NCBI GenBank assembly: GCA_944392335.1
Contig: CALXWJ010000067.1
Coordinates: 1-51,716, forward strand
Reading direction: 5' to 3'
DNA: 51,716 bases
Source: an uncultured Clostridia bacterium
GTDB taxonomy: Bacteria > Bacillota > Clostridia > UBA1381
Part shown: positions 1 to 8,405 of the stretch, piece by piece
Position numbering within the stretch: the stretch's first letter is position 1
How the letters are laid out: each line of letters starts with the position of its first letter
Program-made: the position numbers and the translations under genes
Notes under the pieces: generated by a model
What the model was told of the DNA's origin: nothing
What the model saw: the letters and a program-made list of their open reading frames with translations, nothing else
The model's database searches: none

Positions 1-560
1 GTGCTTTGGCACGTTCATTTTACCCTTGACAAATTTCAGTCGAGCATTTAAAAGCTATTTGGCAAAAATCGGCGGAATTTTGTGAAATCATTATGCTATT
101 TTTTCATTTTAACTTTACAAAACCAAAAAAAATATTCTTCTCACATTTATTTTAATATTTTGATAAAACAAATAATTGTGACAAATTTAATCTTTAGATT
201 TTGAAAAATAAATTTAATCCAAACTTAACAGAAATATAAAATTTATTGATCGTTTTATATAAAATCCCCCTCATTTTATATATCTTTTTCTATTATATCA
301 CCAAAATGCATACTTTTCAAGTACATAATTGAATTTTATCCATATCCATAAATTGCATTATAAAAATCAACAAAATATATCATTATAATTTATGATAAGT
401 GTCTATTAATATAATTTTTATCATTCTCCGCCCGTATAGAACAAAAATATTTTCCATACAAACCTTTTTTATAAAATTTTATGATATACATTTATACGTG
501 TCAATATACACGGAAAAATCTTTAAAAATATTTTTTTCATTGATTTATTATTGTTCATTC
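1..560. other. AT-rich left edge, no supported gene
   Basis: I see no convincing gene here. One frame on the plus strand is open from the window edge to a TGA at about 83 and could be the tail of a gene lying to the left. A minus-strand ATG at 16-18 could equally be the start of a gene running off the edge. There is too little sequence to choose between them. The rest is very AT-rich with frequent stops in all frames. Confidence 0.4.
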
Positions 561-702
561 AATAAGGGCTCGTCCCGTCATTTGACGAGGATAAGAGCGC
601 AGGCTGTACTTTGTTCTAATCAGTGGGAGATTGAACTCTTGCCGATTTCAAATATGGAACCCGCCGCCGATTACGGCGGGAACAACATGTTCGCAGTTAT
701 AT
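561..702 (+). repeat. Dispersed intergenic repeat, long copy 1
   Basis: This is one of five related elements of about 140 bp in the window. Shared blocks are an AATAAGGGCT-CGTCCCGTCA start, an AAGAGCGCAGGCTGT block, a block with ACTCT and GATT, a GC-rich inverted repeat built on GCCGATTACGGC, and a CGCAGTTATA end. A 106-codon open frame crosses it, but the other copies carry stops in that frame, so I treat it as non-coding. Function is unknown. Confidence 0.8.
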
Positions 703-747
703 TAATATTCATATTGTAAAGTTTTTAAATTTTCCGCCTTGTATGCA

Positions 748-787
748 CAAAAAAAACGCTAATTTCTTTTACAAAATTAACGTTATT
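748..787 (-). terminator. Rho-independent terminator of ssrA
   Basis: On the minus strand the arms AACGTTAATTT and AAATTAGCGTT form an 11-bp stem with one G-U pair. A run of eight T residues follows. It begins 4 nt past the CCA end of the tmRNA. Confidence 0.85.
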
Positions 788-790
788 ATA

Positions 791-1137
791 TGGTGGAGAT
801 GACGAGAGTTGAACTCGTGTCCGAAAGCAAATCCTCCGGTGCATCTACAAGTTTAGACTATGGTCAAGATTCCCTCATGTGCCGTCCCACAGTCAAGGCT
901 TCACAATCGGTAGTTTCTGATTCATGATAAACGTCGAAACATCCGTTTATTCACGTTCACCGCTGGTAGTCGCCTTATTCTAAGCCGCGGTCCTCAAAGA
1001 TAAGACGGTTGCCTGATTAGGCAGCTAAAGCTAATTCGTTGTTAGCGTTTATTTTTAAAGTTTAAGCCGTTTAAAGTGGCACTCAACACTACTTGCAGCT
1101 CCGGATTCCTCACCCCCGTCGAAACCGTTGCATCCCC
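791..1137 (-). ncRNA. ssrA: Transfer-messenger RNA (tmRNA)
   Basis: This RNA rescues stalled ribosomes by acting first as alanyl-tRNA and then as mRNA for a degradation tag. The 5' end GGGGATG pairs with CATCTCC before the 3' ACCA to make the acceptor stem. The hallmark GCAACGGTTTCGACGGGGGT block follows the 5' end, and a T-arm with GTTCAACTC lies near the 3' end. The tag frame reads ANNELALAA then TAA, possibly with one extra Asn if the resume codon is the AAC before it. This is a typical clostridial tag ending in ALAA. The length of 347 nt is normal for a one-piece tmRNA, and CCA is encoded. A consensus promoter and a terminator flank it, so it is a stand-alone transcript. Confidence 0.97.
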
Positions 1138-1222
1138 GTATTAAATTGTAATTTACGTTATCCGCCCATGTCAGATATATTTATATACTTTCTATATTAA
1201 CATTATGGCAAATCACAATATT

Positions 1223-1250
1223 ATTATACCATATCGGCAGATAAAATCAA
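1223..1250 (-). promoter_or_regulatory. Probable ssrA promoter
   Basis: On the minus strand TTGATT and TATAAT are separated by 16 bp. They lie about 85 nt upstream of the mature tmRNA 5' end, which leaves room for a processed leader. Confidence 0.6.
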
Positions 1251-1379
1251 GTTTTTAGTACAAAATTTATAAATTATTAAAAATTACGGTATTCAATAAT
1301 GAAAATATGTGTATTTATTGAGTAAAAATGTAAAAATACATATATTTTTTATATTTTTTCACTAAAGTAAATAAAACAA

Positions 1380-1408
1380 TTGACATATTATTTTTTTTGT
1401 GTTAAACT
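1380..1408 (+). promoter_or_regulatory. Promoter of the cobalamin-riboswitch transcript
   Basis: A perfect TTGACA -35 box is followed after 17 bp by TAAACT as the -10. Transcription would start about 20 nt before the riboswitch. Confidence 0.65.
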
Positions 1409-1432
1409 TAAGTCGACAAATTAATATTTTAC

Positions 1433-1640
1433 ACAGTGTGGTTTTTATGATGTGTTACGGTCATAATAACTGAAAAGGGAATCAGGTTGGAACCCTGAAC
1501 GGCGCTGCCGCTGTATGTGCCGAATGTTTTATATTCGTTGATGAAAGTCAGTCACTGGGAAACCGGGAAGGCAGAATATGAATACGCCGGACAGCTGTCC
1601 GATACGGCATAAGTCAGAAGACCTGCATTGTATTATTCCG
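1433..1640 (+). promoter_or_regulatory. Cobalamin (AdoCbl) riboswitch
   Basis: The conserved order of the family is present. AAAAGGGAATC is followed by GGTTGGAACCC and ACGGCGCTGCCGCTGT. Then come CAGTCACTGGGAAACCGGGAAGG in two parts and a final GTCAGAAGACCTGC. These match the B12-box core and its flanking helices. The family senses adenosylcobalamin or related corrinoids and normally shuts the downstream gene off when B12 is plentiful. Here the downstream gene is a secreted SLH protein and not a classical transporter or biosynthesis gene. The span is judged by eye, so ends may be off by 10-20 nt. Confidence 0.95.
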
Positions 1641-1710
1641 TTAAGATTGTTTTAAAAGGAATAATCTTTTATTTGCGTGTGCGAATAAACATAAAAATAC
1701 GGAAAAAGCA

Positions 1711-1744
1711 GCTGTGGCAACCGTAAATTGTCGCAGCCTTTTTG
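1711..1744 (+). terminator. Leader terminator downstream of the riboswitch
   Basis: GCTGTGGCAA and TTGTCGCAGC form a 10-bp stem with two G-U pairs around a 7-nt loop, followed by CCTTTTTG. It sits between the riboswitch and the start codon, so the likely mode of control is transcription attenuation. A second small hairpin (ATGCTG/GCAGCAT) follows at about 1755-1770 and could belong to a competing fold. Confidence 0.7.
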
Positions 1745-1888
1745 TTGTACAAGCATGCTGTTTGCAGCATCCGTTTGCGATTTCAGACTGTACTGCCGGA
1801 TCCGGCTCTTATATTTATGGGGGTGTATATAATGTAAGGAATAATCACAAATTGTTTGAAATAAAAAAAATTATAAGGAGAATAAACA

Positions 1889-4800
1889 ATGAAACAAAAG
1901 CGAATAACATCATTTTTGATAACAATTTGTATGCTTTTTGGATTGATCCTTCCCGGTACATATGTATCTGCAGCATCAAATGAAGCTTCGATAAGTGCAC
2001 AGATGGAAGGAGCAATGCTGTTTGCGCCCGGAAGCTATACGGTTGAAGCAGGGCTTGCGGAACAATACGGTTATACATATGACAGTCAAATAACTGAAGA
2101 GGATATAACTGTTCTTGATGCCTTGGTAAAAGCTCATGAGGAAATCTTTACAAATGATTTTACCCAAGATACAGCAGATGATTATCTGGTTATAAACGAC
2201 GGTGCTGTTTCTAAAATTTTTGGCGTCGATACAATGAATATAGGCTATACCGTTAACGGGGTTATGCCCCATACCGATGATCCTCCTCAGGAAACACCCG
2301 GAATGCCCGACTCATATATCGGTTTAAACATTCAGCAGGCTAAGATCAATCCCGGCGACAGGGTAGACTTTTTCGTATATCAGGACGATATGTGTATGGA
2401 TTACTATACTTCTTTTGAGTATGACGGTGAAACGGCATATAGTATAAATGTTCCTGAAAATAAGGATTTTACGCTTTCTTTAAAAGGCTATTGGGTCGCA
2501 TGGTACGGATTGGCTGATGAAGAGTTTATTCAAGAAAATTCAGAGTTTTTGGCAGATTGCCAAATAGGAACGCTTGACGAAAACGGCAGCTTTACCGCCA
2601 TACAAAACGCCGTGACCGATGAAAACGGCAGTGTGACACTGAATTTAGATAAGGGAGAATATGTAATTTCCGCAATAGGCGCAGAGGACGGCTATGAAAC
2701 AATAATTTCACCTTATCTGTATGTTAGCGTCAAAGAAGAACAATCAGACGAAAAAAGCAATGAAGAGATCGCAGCCGAAATGGCTGAGGCTATTTCATCA
2801 GGCTATCTCGACACACAGGATCCTTGGGTAATAGCCGAAATGGCAGCATACGGCAAAACGGCAGAGCTTACCATGAAAAATGAATTTATTGCATCGGCAA
2901 AAGAAGCAGCTCCGGAGTTGAAAAATGTGATCGCTCTTACTGCTTTGGGTGAAGATGCAGCCGCGGTACAAAAAGCTGACGGCACAACGGTAAATATGAT
3001 AGCTGAGCTGTCAAAAGGCTCTATTCCTTATATTACCTCGGCAGCATATCTGCTTCAGGCATATGACAGCGGTAATTATGAGGTGCCCGAGGGCACGGCG
3101 GACCGTGAAAAATTGATCGCATATTTTCTTGAAGAACAGGCACAGGACGGAAGCTGGAGCGGAAATTTCGGAGCAGATACCACCGGTATGGTATTATCCG
3201 CATTATCACCGTATACCGACCGCGCTGAGGTACAAGCTGCGGTAGATAAAGGCGTACAATGGCTGTGCGAGGTACAAACCGAAAAGGGCGACTATCAAAA
3301 TGCCAATGCCACCTCACTTGTAATAGTAGCGCTTTCTGCCTTGGGAATTAACGCGGATACCGACGAAAGATTTATAAAGGACGGTATCAGTGCAATTGAC
3401 GGTTTGTTTGCTTACCGTACCGACAATAACAAATTCGGCTGGATGGACAATACATCGGACAATGCGATAGCAACTGAACAGGGCTTCCGTGCCTTGGTTT
3501 CATGGCTTGGTATGATACAAGCAAACGGCGCATATAATATTTTTTCCTTTACTGATAAAGAAGTGCAAAAAACCGTTACAGTCCGCATTGAAGGTATAAG
3601 CGAAAATAAACTTTATATAAAAGATATGCCTTTGGACGATAATATTGTTACGGCTGCCGATCTTATAAAAAGCGTTGTTCCCGCGGAAGATATTGTTATA
3701 ACCGATGGCTCGTGGGGCGCATATATTTCAAGCATTTACGGTGAAGCTGAAAACACTTTTGGCGGAGAAAATTTTGACGGCTGGCAGTATATGGTAAATA
3801 ATAAAGCCGGAAGTGTCGGAATTAGTGACTATATTGTTCAAAGCGGAGATGATATAGTATTTTATTACGGCGGAATTAACACTGTAATCCCGTCAGAACC
3901 GGTTATAACCTACCCGGCATATGGCAGAGCAAAACTTGTTTTCACTGCCGAAGTTACAGAATATGGTCCCGCTCCCGACTACACACCAACAGTAAAAAAT
4001 GTACCTATTGAAGGTGCCACAGTTACCATTGGCGAAGGAAAAAATGCAATTGAAAAGATAACAAATTCAGAAGGTTCTATTACAATTAATATTGAAAAAG
4101 GAACATACCCCATTCAGATAGAAAAATATGATACAGTTGAAATAGAAGGAAAATATTTACCGCTTACCGTAAGATTTACACCTGATAAAACTGTACAATT
4201 GGATATTACCTCTGAAGGCGGAAGTTCATCCGACACCGATGATTTTATTGATGTTTCATTTACCCTTATCGGCGACACCAAACACAAAGAGGGTGAACAC
4301 AAATTATTTAAAATATGGATTAATGAAACGGATTATACTGTAGAAAAAGGTTCAACTGTAAAAGATATACTTTTAATGGCTCTTGACGAGGCAGAAATTG
4401 AATATGAATTAGACGGAGAAAGCTATATTAAATCTATAAACGGTCTTGCAGAGTTTGATAACGGTCCCGATTCAGGATGGATGTATAAGGTAAATGAAGA
4501 ACATCCAATTAAACCTATGAATGAATATACATTAAAAAACGGCGACGACATAATCTTCCATTACAGTGATGATTATACCAAAGAAGATACTGATGATGAT
4601 GATGAAAGTGATCCAAGCAATCCCGGAGGAGGCGGCGGATCGGACGGAAATTCCAGCAGTTCCACCGGAGGTTCGTATCTCGGAATCGCTTATACTACCG
4701 TCACTTTCACATTGATCGGCGACAGCAAACACGGAGAAAACCCACACGAAGCGTATGAAACCTGGATAAGCGAAAAAAGTTTTATCCTTCCGGTAAATGC

Positions 4801-5608
4801 TACAATAAAAGTACTTCTTGAAAAGGCTCTTGGCGGTGCCGGAATTGAATATGTTATAGATTCCGACAATTATGTGACATCAATAAAAGGGCTTTCCGCA
4901 TTGGATAATGGGCCGAATTCCGGTTGGATGTATAAAATAAACGGCGAATATTCACAACAACCGATAACTTCATATACCCTCAAAAACAATGATAAAATTG
5001 TATTTAATTATGTTGATGACTATACAACTGAAACCAATATATCCAATAACGGAAAATATTTCTTTAATGATGTTCCGCAGAGCCATTGGGCAAATGAATA
5101 CATATATTATCTTGCAGACAAAAATATTATTAACGGTAAATCAGAAAACACATTTGCTCCCAATGATAACATAACAAGAGCAGAATTTGTAACTATTTTA
5201 TACAGGATGTACGGACAAGAAGCTGCAGCATCAGAATTGAATTTTAGTGACGTTTCATCAGATGACTGGTTCTATGATGCAGTATCATGGGCAGTTGAAG
5301 CCGGGATAACAAACGGCATTGATGAATACACATTTGCTCCCAATAATAATATTTCACGTGAACAAATGGCTGTTATGATTGTAAGGTTTGTTAATTACAT
5401 GAATTATACACTTGAAGAAAATGAAACAACAACCGCTTTCAGCGATCAAAACAATATATCTGATTGGGCGGTTGAGGCAGTTTCTAAAATGCAGAATTCC
5501 GGAATTATAAGCGGAAAAGAAAATAATATGTTTATGCCCGGTGAATACGCAACAAGGGCAGAGGCATCAAAAATAATTGCTTTGATCCTGCAAAGCCAGG
5601 AAAAATAA
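1889..5608 (+). CDS. SLH-anchored transcobalamin/intrinsic-factor-like surface protein
   Basis: The 1239-residue product has a signal peptide (about 1-29, ending VSA-A), so it is exported. Residues 46-168 resemble a DUF4430 (transcobalamin C-terminal-like) beta domain. Residues 180-280 look like a beta sandwich. Residues 290-545 form a helical alpha/alpha-toroid of the prenyltransferase/terpenoid-cyclase type, with repeats such as DGSWSG and TTGMVLSAL. Three clearer DUF4430 domains follow at about 570-664, 787-896 and 938-1047, each with a GWxYxVN-type motif. A Gly/Ser/Asp-rich linker lies near 897-935. Three SLH motifs (1059-1107, 1119-1167, 1184-1235) would hold it to the cell-wall polymer. 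A toroid plus DUF4430 is the architecture of intrinsic factor and transcobalamin. With the B12 riboswitch upstream, corrinoid capture at the surface is a reasonable inference. The start has AAGGAG nine bases upstream. Confidence 0.85.
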   Translation: MKQKRITSFLITICMLFGLILPGTYVSAASNEASISAQMEGAMLFAPGSYTVEAGLAEQYGYTYDSQITEEDITVLDALVKAHEEIFTNDFTQDTADDYLVINDGAVSKIFGVDTMNIGYTVNGVMPHTDDPPQETPGMPDSYIGLNIQQAKINPGDRVDFFVYQDDMCMDYYTSFEYDGETAYSINVPENKDFTLSLKGYWVAWYGLADEEFIQENSEFLADCQIGTLDENGSFTAIQNAVTDENGSVTLNLDKGEYVISAIGAEDGYETIISPYLYVSVKEEQSDEKSNEEIAAEMAEAISSGYLDTQDPWVIAEMAAYGKTAELTMKNEFIASAKEAAPELKNVIALTALGEDAAAVQKADGTTVNMIAELSKGSIPYITSAAYLLQAYDSGNYEVPEGTADREKLIAYFLEEQAQDGSWSGNFGADTTGMVLSALSPYTDRAEVQAAVDKGVQWLCEVQTEKGDYQNANATSLVIVALSALGINADTDERFIKDGISAIDGLFAYRTDNNKFGWMDNTSDNAIATEQGFRALVSWLGMIQANGAYNIFSFTDKEVQKTVTVRIEGISENKLYIKDMPLDDNIVTAADLIKSVVPAEDIVITDGSWGAYISSIYGEAENTFGGENFDGWQYMVNNKAGSVGISDYIVQSGDDIVFYYGGINTVIPSEPVITYPAYGRAKLVFTAEVTEYGPAPDYTPTVKNVPIEGATVTIGEGKNAIEKITNSEGSITINIEKGTYPIQIEKYDTVEIEGKYLPLTVRFTPDKTVQLDITSEGGSSSDTDDFIDVSFTLIGDTKHKEGEHKLFKIWINETDYTVEKGSTVKDILLMALDEAEIEYELDGESYIKSINGLAEFDNGPDSGWMYKVNEEHPIKPMNEYTLKNGDDIIFHYSDDYTKEDTDDDDESDPSNPGGGGGSDGNSSSSTGGSYLGIAYTTVTFTLIGDSKHGENPHEAYETWISEKSFILPVNATIKVLLEKALGGAGIEYVIDSDNYVTSIKGLSALDNGPNSGWMYKINGEYSQQPITSYTLKNNDKIVFNYVDDYTTETNISNNGKYFFNDVPQSHWANEYIYYLADKNIINGKSENTFAPNDNITRAEFVTILYRMYGQEAAASELNFSDVSSDDWFYDAVSWAVEAGITNGIDEYTFAPNNNISREQMAVMIVRFVNYMNYTLEENETTTAFSDQNNISDWAVEAVSKMQNSGIISGKENNMFMPGEYATRAEASKIIALILQSQEK

Positions 5609-5795
5609 TTTGATTTTTGTGACTGTACTGCAAATAAAAAATAAATTATATCATATAATAATATCATAAAATTACTGATTCTATAACTAACCATTTGCGG
5701 TATTTGACTGATCGGCAATATCCAAACATGGTATAGCGTATATCCAAACGGATATTTAAACTATAACACTATATACTACAAGGAGGAATTTTATC

Positions 5796-5951
5796 ATGAA
5801 AAAATATGTATGTCCCTGCGGTTATGTATATGACCCTGAATTAGGTGATCCCGATAACGGTGTTGCACCGGGAACTGCTTGGGAAGATGTGCCCGAAGAT
5901 TGGGTATGCCCCACATGCGGTCTTGGCAAGGACGCGTTTGAAGAAGAATAA
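5796..5951 (+). CDS. Rubredoxin with a shortened first cysteine knuckle
   Basis: The 51-residue protein carries the rubredoxin signature [34 protein letters not shown]. Rubredoxins are small one-iron electron carriers in the cytoplasm of anaerobes, often serving oxygen or peroxide detoxification. The second knuckle is the normal CPxCG. The first reads Cys-Pro-Cys-Gly where the family normally has CxxCG, so one residue is missing between the two ligands. The reading frame is intact, so this is not a frameshift. AGGAGG lies 9 nt before the ATG. It appears monocistronic. The 187 nt before it contain two direct ATATCCAAAC copies and no clear promoter. Confidence 0.93.
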   Translation: MKKYVCPCGYVYDPELGDPDNGVAPGTAWEDVPEDWVCPTCGLGKDAFEEE

Positions 5952-6050
5952 TTTTAAGCTCTCATATCCGGCGTGATCTTTACATTTTATGAAATAACAA
6001 ATTAAAGATCATATCGGATATGACGAGCAGTGCAAAAACCCTAAAACAAA

Positions 6051-6076
6051 CAAGGATCTCGATTTTCGAGGTCCTT
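6051..6076. terminator. Bidirectional terminator between convergent genes
   Basis: CAAGGATCTCG and CGAGGTCCTTG make an 11-bp stem with a 4-nt loop between the rubredoxin gene and the ABC permease gene. The minus-strand side is followed by a T-rich tract (TTGTTTGTTTT) and is the better terminator. A longer imperfect inverted repeat lies just left of it at about 5966-6021. Confidence 0.6.
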
Positions 6077-6105
6077 GCTGCATTTTAAGGAAAAATTCAA
6101 TATGG

Positions 6106-6241
6106 AATTGTCACGTTATTCGACGATAACAAGAGCGCTGCTGTACGGTGCCGTAATCGGCGGGATATCGCACCCACACTGATTACAGATGCGCAACCCG
6201 CTGAAGGCAAACGGCTCGGAACAGCTTATCCGCAGTTATAC
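6106..6241 (+). repeat. Dispersed intergenic repeat, long copy 2 (diverged)
   Basis: It keeps the CACGTTATTCGACGATAACAAGAGCGC start block, a GCCGTAATCGGCGGG block and the TTATCCGCAGTTATA end. The middle order is rearranged compared with copies 1, 4 and 5. Its right end overlaps the last codons and the stop codon of the minus-strand ABC permease gene. Confidence 0.65.
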
Positions 6242-6861
6242 TCCCTGTTTTTATAAAATATAATCGATAAATACCAGGATAATACATATAATGCGATCCC
6301 TGCGACACAAAGCAGCGGCAAAGCCATGTTTAGTGAAATATTTTTTTGTACTTCCAATGTGTAAACATTTGTTGCAACTGCACCACCGGCACAAACAATA
6401 CATATCAATACATAATAAGCAATACGTCCCTTTTCCACACCCAGCTTATATATAAATGGCAGGCAGACTGACGACGATACACAAGATAGGATAAAAACCA
6501 ATGACATAAGCACTATATAATCCTTCCATACAAATTCCCCGTCAATATTCATTCCGACTGCACGGGATACGGCGATCAAAGCAAACACAAAAAGCTGTAC
6601 GATCAGTCCGAAAAGATATTTTTCCGTAACAATTTGGGATTTTTTATACGGCAATGTCCCGATATATTCATTCCATTTGCTTCGTTCATCATACCCCAGC
6701 AGTGTTATCGGAAGCATCGTGGATATCATACACGGATAGAATATAAAAAAGAAATTTTCATTACTGAACAATGAAATCAATATAAAAACCGCTACTATGA
6801 TCAAATACGACCTGCAATATTTTATCGTCATATAATAGTCTTTAAGAAGAAGTCCTTTCAT
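6226..6861 (-). CDS. ABC-2 type transporter permease
   Basis: The 211-residue membrane protein has about six hydrophobic segments, starting with one at 19-35 and ending near 183-202. An MKGLLLKDYY start is typical of the ABC-2 permeases paired with YtrA-type regulators. It would form the membrane channel for the ATPase encoded just upstream. Its ATG shares one base with that gene's stop (TAATG), so the two are translationally coupled. The substrate is unknown. Related systems act in response to cell-wall-active compounds, but that is family knowledge only. The last residues (YNCG) and the stop are encoded inside a dispersed repeat, so the C-terminus may have been reshaped by it. Confidence 0.85.
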   Translation of the reverse strand: MKGLLLKDYYMTIKYCRSYLIIVAVFILISLFSNENFFFIFYPCMISTMLPITLLGYDERSKWNEYIGTLPYKKSQIVTEKYLFGLIVQLFVFALIAVSRAVGMNIDGEFVWKDYIVLMSLVFILSCVSSSVCLPFIYKLGVEKGRIAYYVLICIVCAGGAVATNVYTLEVQKNISLNMALPLLCVAGIALYVLSWYLSIIFYKNREYNCG

Positions 6862-7712
6862 TACTCTTCATCCCCCTTTACCATAAATACAAATAATTCC
6901 TCGATACTGACCGGACTCACGGGCATTCCGGCGGGAACCATACTGCGCAAAGCTACGGCCTCTGCCCCATAAGGCGATACTTTTTTGAATTTAATAAACC
7001 TATCATCAAGTATTTTAAGCTGCTCACTGCTGCAGTGAACCATACAATATTCGGCAAGAAGCCGATCCTTTTCTTCGCAAAGAAGAAGCCTGCCCTTATG
7101 CAAAAACGCCACGTAATCACACAATTTTTCAAGATCGCTGACAATATGCGAAGAAATAAGAATTGCATGGTTTTCATCACGTGTAAACTCGATAAACATA
7201 TCAACGACCTCATCACGTACAACCGGATCAAGCCCGTTGGTCGCCTCATCAAGCAAAAGCAGCTTGCTTGCATGAGACATGGCAATTGCAATGCCAAGCT
7301 TCATCTTCATGCCTCTTGAAAAATCCTTAAAAGGCTTATCGTCCGGCAGCGACAGCTTTTTTATTATTCTGCCGTATTCACTGTCATCCCAGTTTTTAAA
7401 AGTATATTTCATTATTTTCCCGACCTGTTTAGTATTCAAACATTCCGGTATTCCGACCTCATCCAAAACAACGCCTATATCCTCTTTTGTCAAATTAATG
7501 CTTTCTTCATTGTCTTTCCCCAAGATTTTGATGCTTCCGCCTTCTTTATGAATAATATCCAATATCAATTTGATCACCGTGCTTTTGCCTGCACCGTTTT
7601 CACCGATTAATCCCATAATACATCCGCTTGGCAGAGTGAGATTTAAATTATCAAGTTTAAAGCCCGTAAAAGTTTTTGTCAGATTTTTGATTTCAAGTGC
7701 ATTCATTTCCAT
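6861..7712 (-). CDS. ABC transporter ATP-binding protein
   Basis: This is the 283-residue ATPase of the three-gene GntR-ABC operon. Walker A is GENGAGKST at 37-45, the signature-like FSRGMKMKLG is at 131-140, Walker B LLLLDEATNGLD is at 151-162, and an H-loop SSHI follows. The Q-loop region carries DEVG. The C-terminal extension of about 70 residues is usual for exporters of this group. The start overlaps the end of the regulator gene by 10 bp and the stop touches the permease start, which indicates tight co-translation. It energises the permease, and the transported compound cannot be read from the sequence. Confidence 0.93.
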   Translation of the reverse strand: MEMNALEIKNLTKTFTGFKLDNLNLTLPSGCIMGLIGENGAGKSTVIKLILDIIHKEGGSIKILGKDNEESINLTKEDIGVVLDEVGIPECLNTKQVGKIMKYTFKNWDDSEYGRIIKKLSLPDDKPFKDFSRGMKMKLGIAIAMSHASKLLLLDEATNGLDPVVRDEVVDMFIEFTRDENHAILISSHIVSDLEKLCDYVAFLHKGRLLLCEEKDRLLAEYCMVHCSSEQLKILDDRFIKFKKVSPYGAEAVALRSMVPAGMPVSPVSIEELFVFMVKGDEE

Positions 7713-8080
7713 TCCTCCAAACTAAAATTAACCATTGCCAGCACTTCTTCTTTGCTCAAATTGCATGAAGCCGCAAGCTTCAATATCTGTTCAATATATT
7801 CTTCGATCTTTTTTAAATTTTCTTCCCTTATCAGCTCCACATTTTTAGATGCAACATAGCAGCCCTTTGCCGGTACGGTATAAATAAAACCTTCCTTTTC
7901 AAGCTCGTCATAAGCATGCTTTGTGGTAATAAAGCTGATTCGCAGATCCTTTGCCAAACCGCGTATCGACGGAAGCATTTCATTTTCTTTCAATGCCCCG
8001 CTTATTATTTGATCTTTTATCTGCGAATAGATCTGATCATAAATAGGGGCTCCGCTTTTATTATCGATAAATATATTCAC
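7703..8080 (-). CDS. GntR-family (YtrA subfamily) transcriptional regulator
   Basis: The 125-residue protein has an N-terminal winged helix (about 9-76), with IYDQIYSQIKDQIISGALKE, LPSIRGLAKDL and TTKHAYDELEKEG in family order. A short helical C-terminal dimerisation tail follows and not a large ligand domain. That arrangement is typical of YtrA regulators, which repress their own operon with an adjacent ABC transporter. The start is a GTG with GAGGTGAT upstream. A perfect inverted repeat overlaps its promoter and is the obvious operator. Confidence 0.92.
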   Translation of the reverse strand: MNIFIDNKSGAPIYDQIYSQIKDQIISGALKENEMLPSIRGLAKDLRISFITTKHAYDELEKEGFIYTVPAKGCYVASKNVELIREENLKKIEEYIEQILKLAASCNLSKEEVLAMVNFSLEEWK

Positions 8081-8114
8081 GTTATCACCTCACTGTACAA
8101 TAATAACCGGCCTG

Positions 8115-8164
8115 CTGTTATAACTGTATATTTACATTATATACAGTTATAACAGTTTTGTCAA
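8115..8164 (-). promoter_or_regulatory. Promoter and palindromic operator of the ytrA-type operon
   Basis: On the minus strand TTGACA (8159-8164) and TATAAT (8136-8141) are exactly 17 bp apart. Two perfect 17-bp inverted arms, CTGTTATAACTGTATAT at 8115-8131 and its complement at 8139-8155, are separated by 7 bp. They cover the spacer and the region downstream of the -10. Each arm also contains the small palindrome GTTATAAC. Binding here would block RNA polymerase directly. Confidence 0.88.
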
Positions 8165-8270
8165 TAGTAAAAATAAAAAATTTATTTTTTATGCATTTTT
8201 TAAGGCTATCCTATTTTTATGTAAAAAATAAAATATAGATATATAAACATTTGCAATTCCCTGAAAACCA

Positions 8271-8336
8271 AAAATCCGTATCTCTGTCAAGGCTTATTTT
8301 ATCATGCATTTTAACCTTTACAGTGATACGGATTTT
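8271..8336 (-). terminator. Terminator-like long hairpin after the 564-residue gene
   Basis: AAAATCCGTATC pairs with GATACGGATTTT, extended by a CTGT/ACAG pairing, around a loop of about 33 nt. The minus-strand side continues into TTTTTGGTTTTC. It lies 70 nt past the stop of the upstream minus-strand gene. Confidence 0.55.
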
Positions 8337-8405
8337 GATATAATATATAAAAAGTTTATATAAACAGAAATAAGATTTACCCAAAATCGGGGATTTTCTC
8401 AATTA

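Noticed and set aside
399..719. A 106-codon plus-strand open frame
   Set aside because: It runs through dispersed-repeat copy 1 and AT-rich DNA, has no ribosome binding site, and the other repeat copies break the frame.
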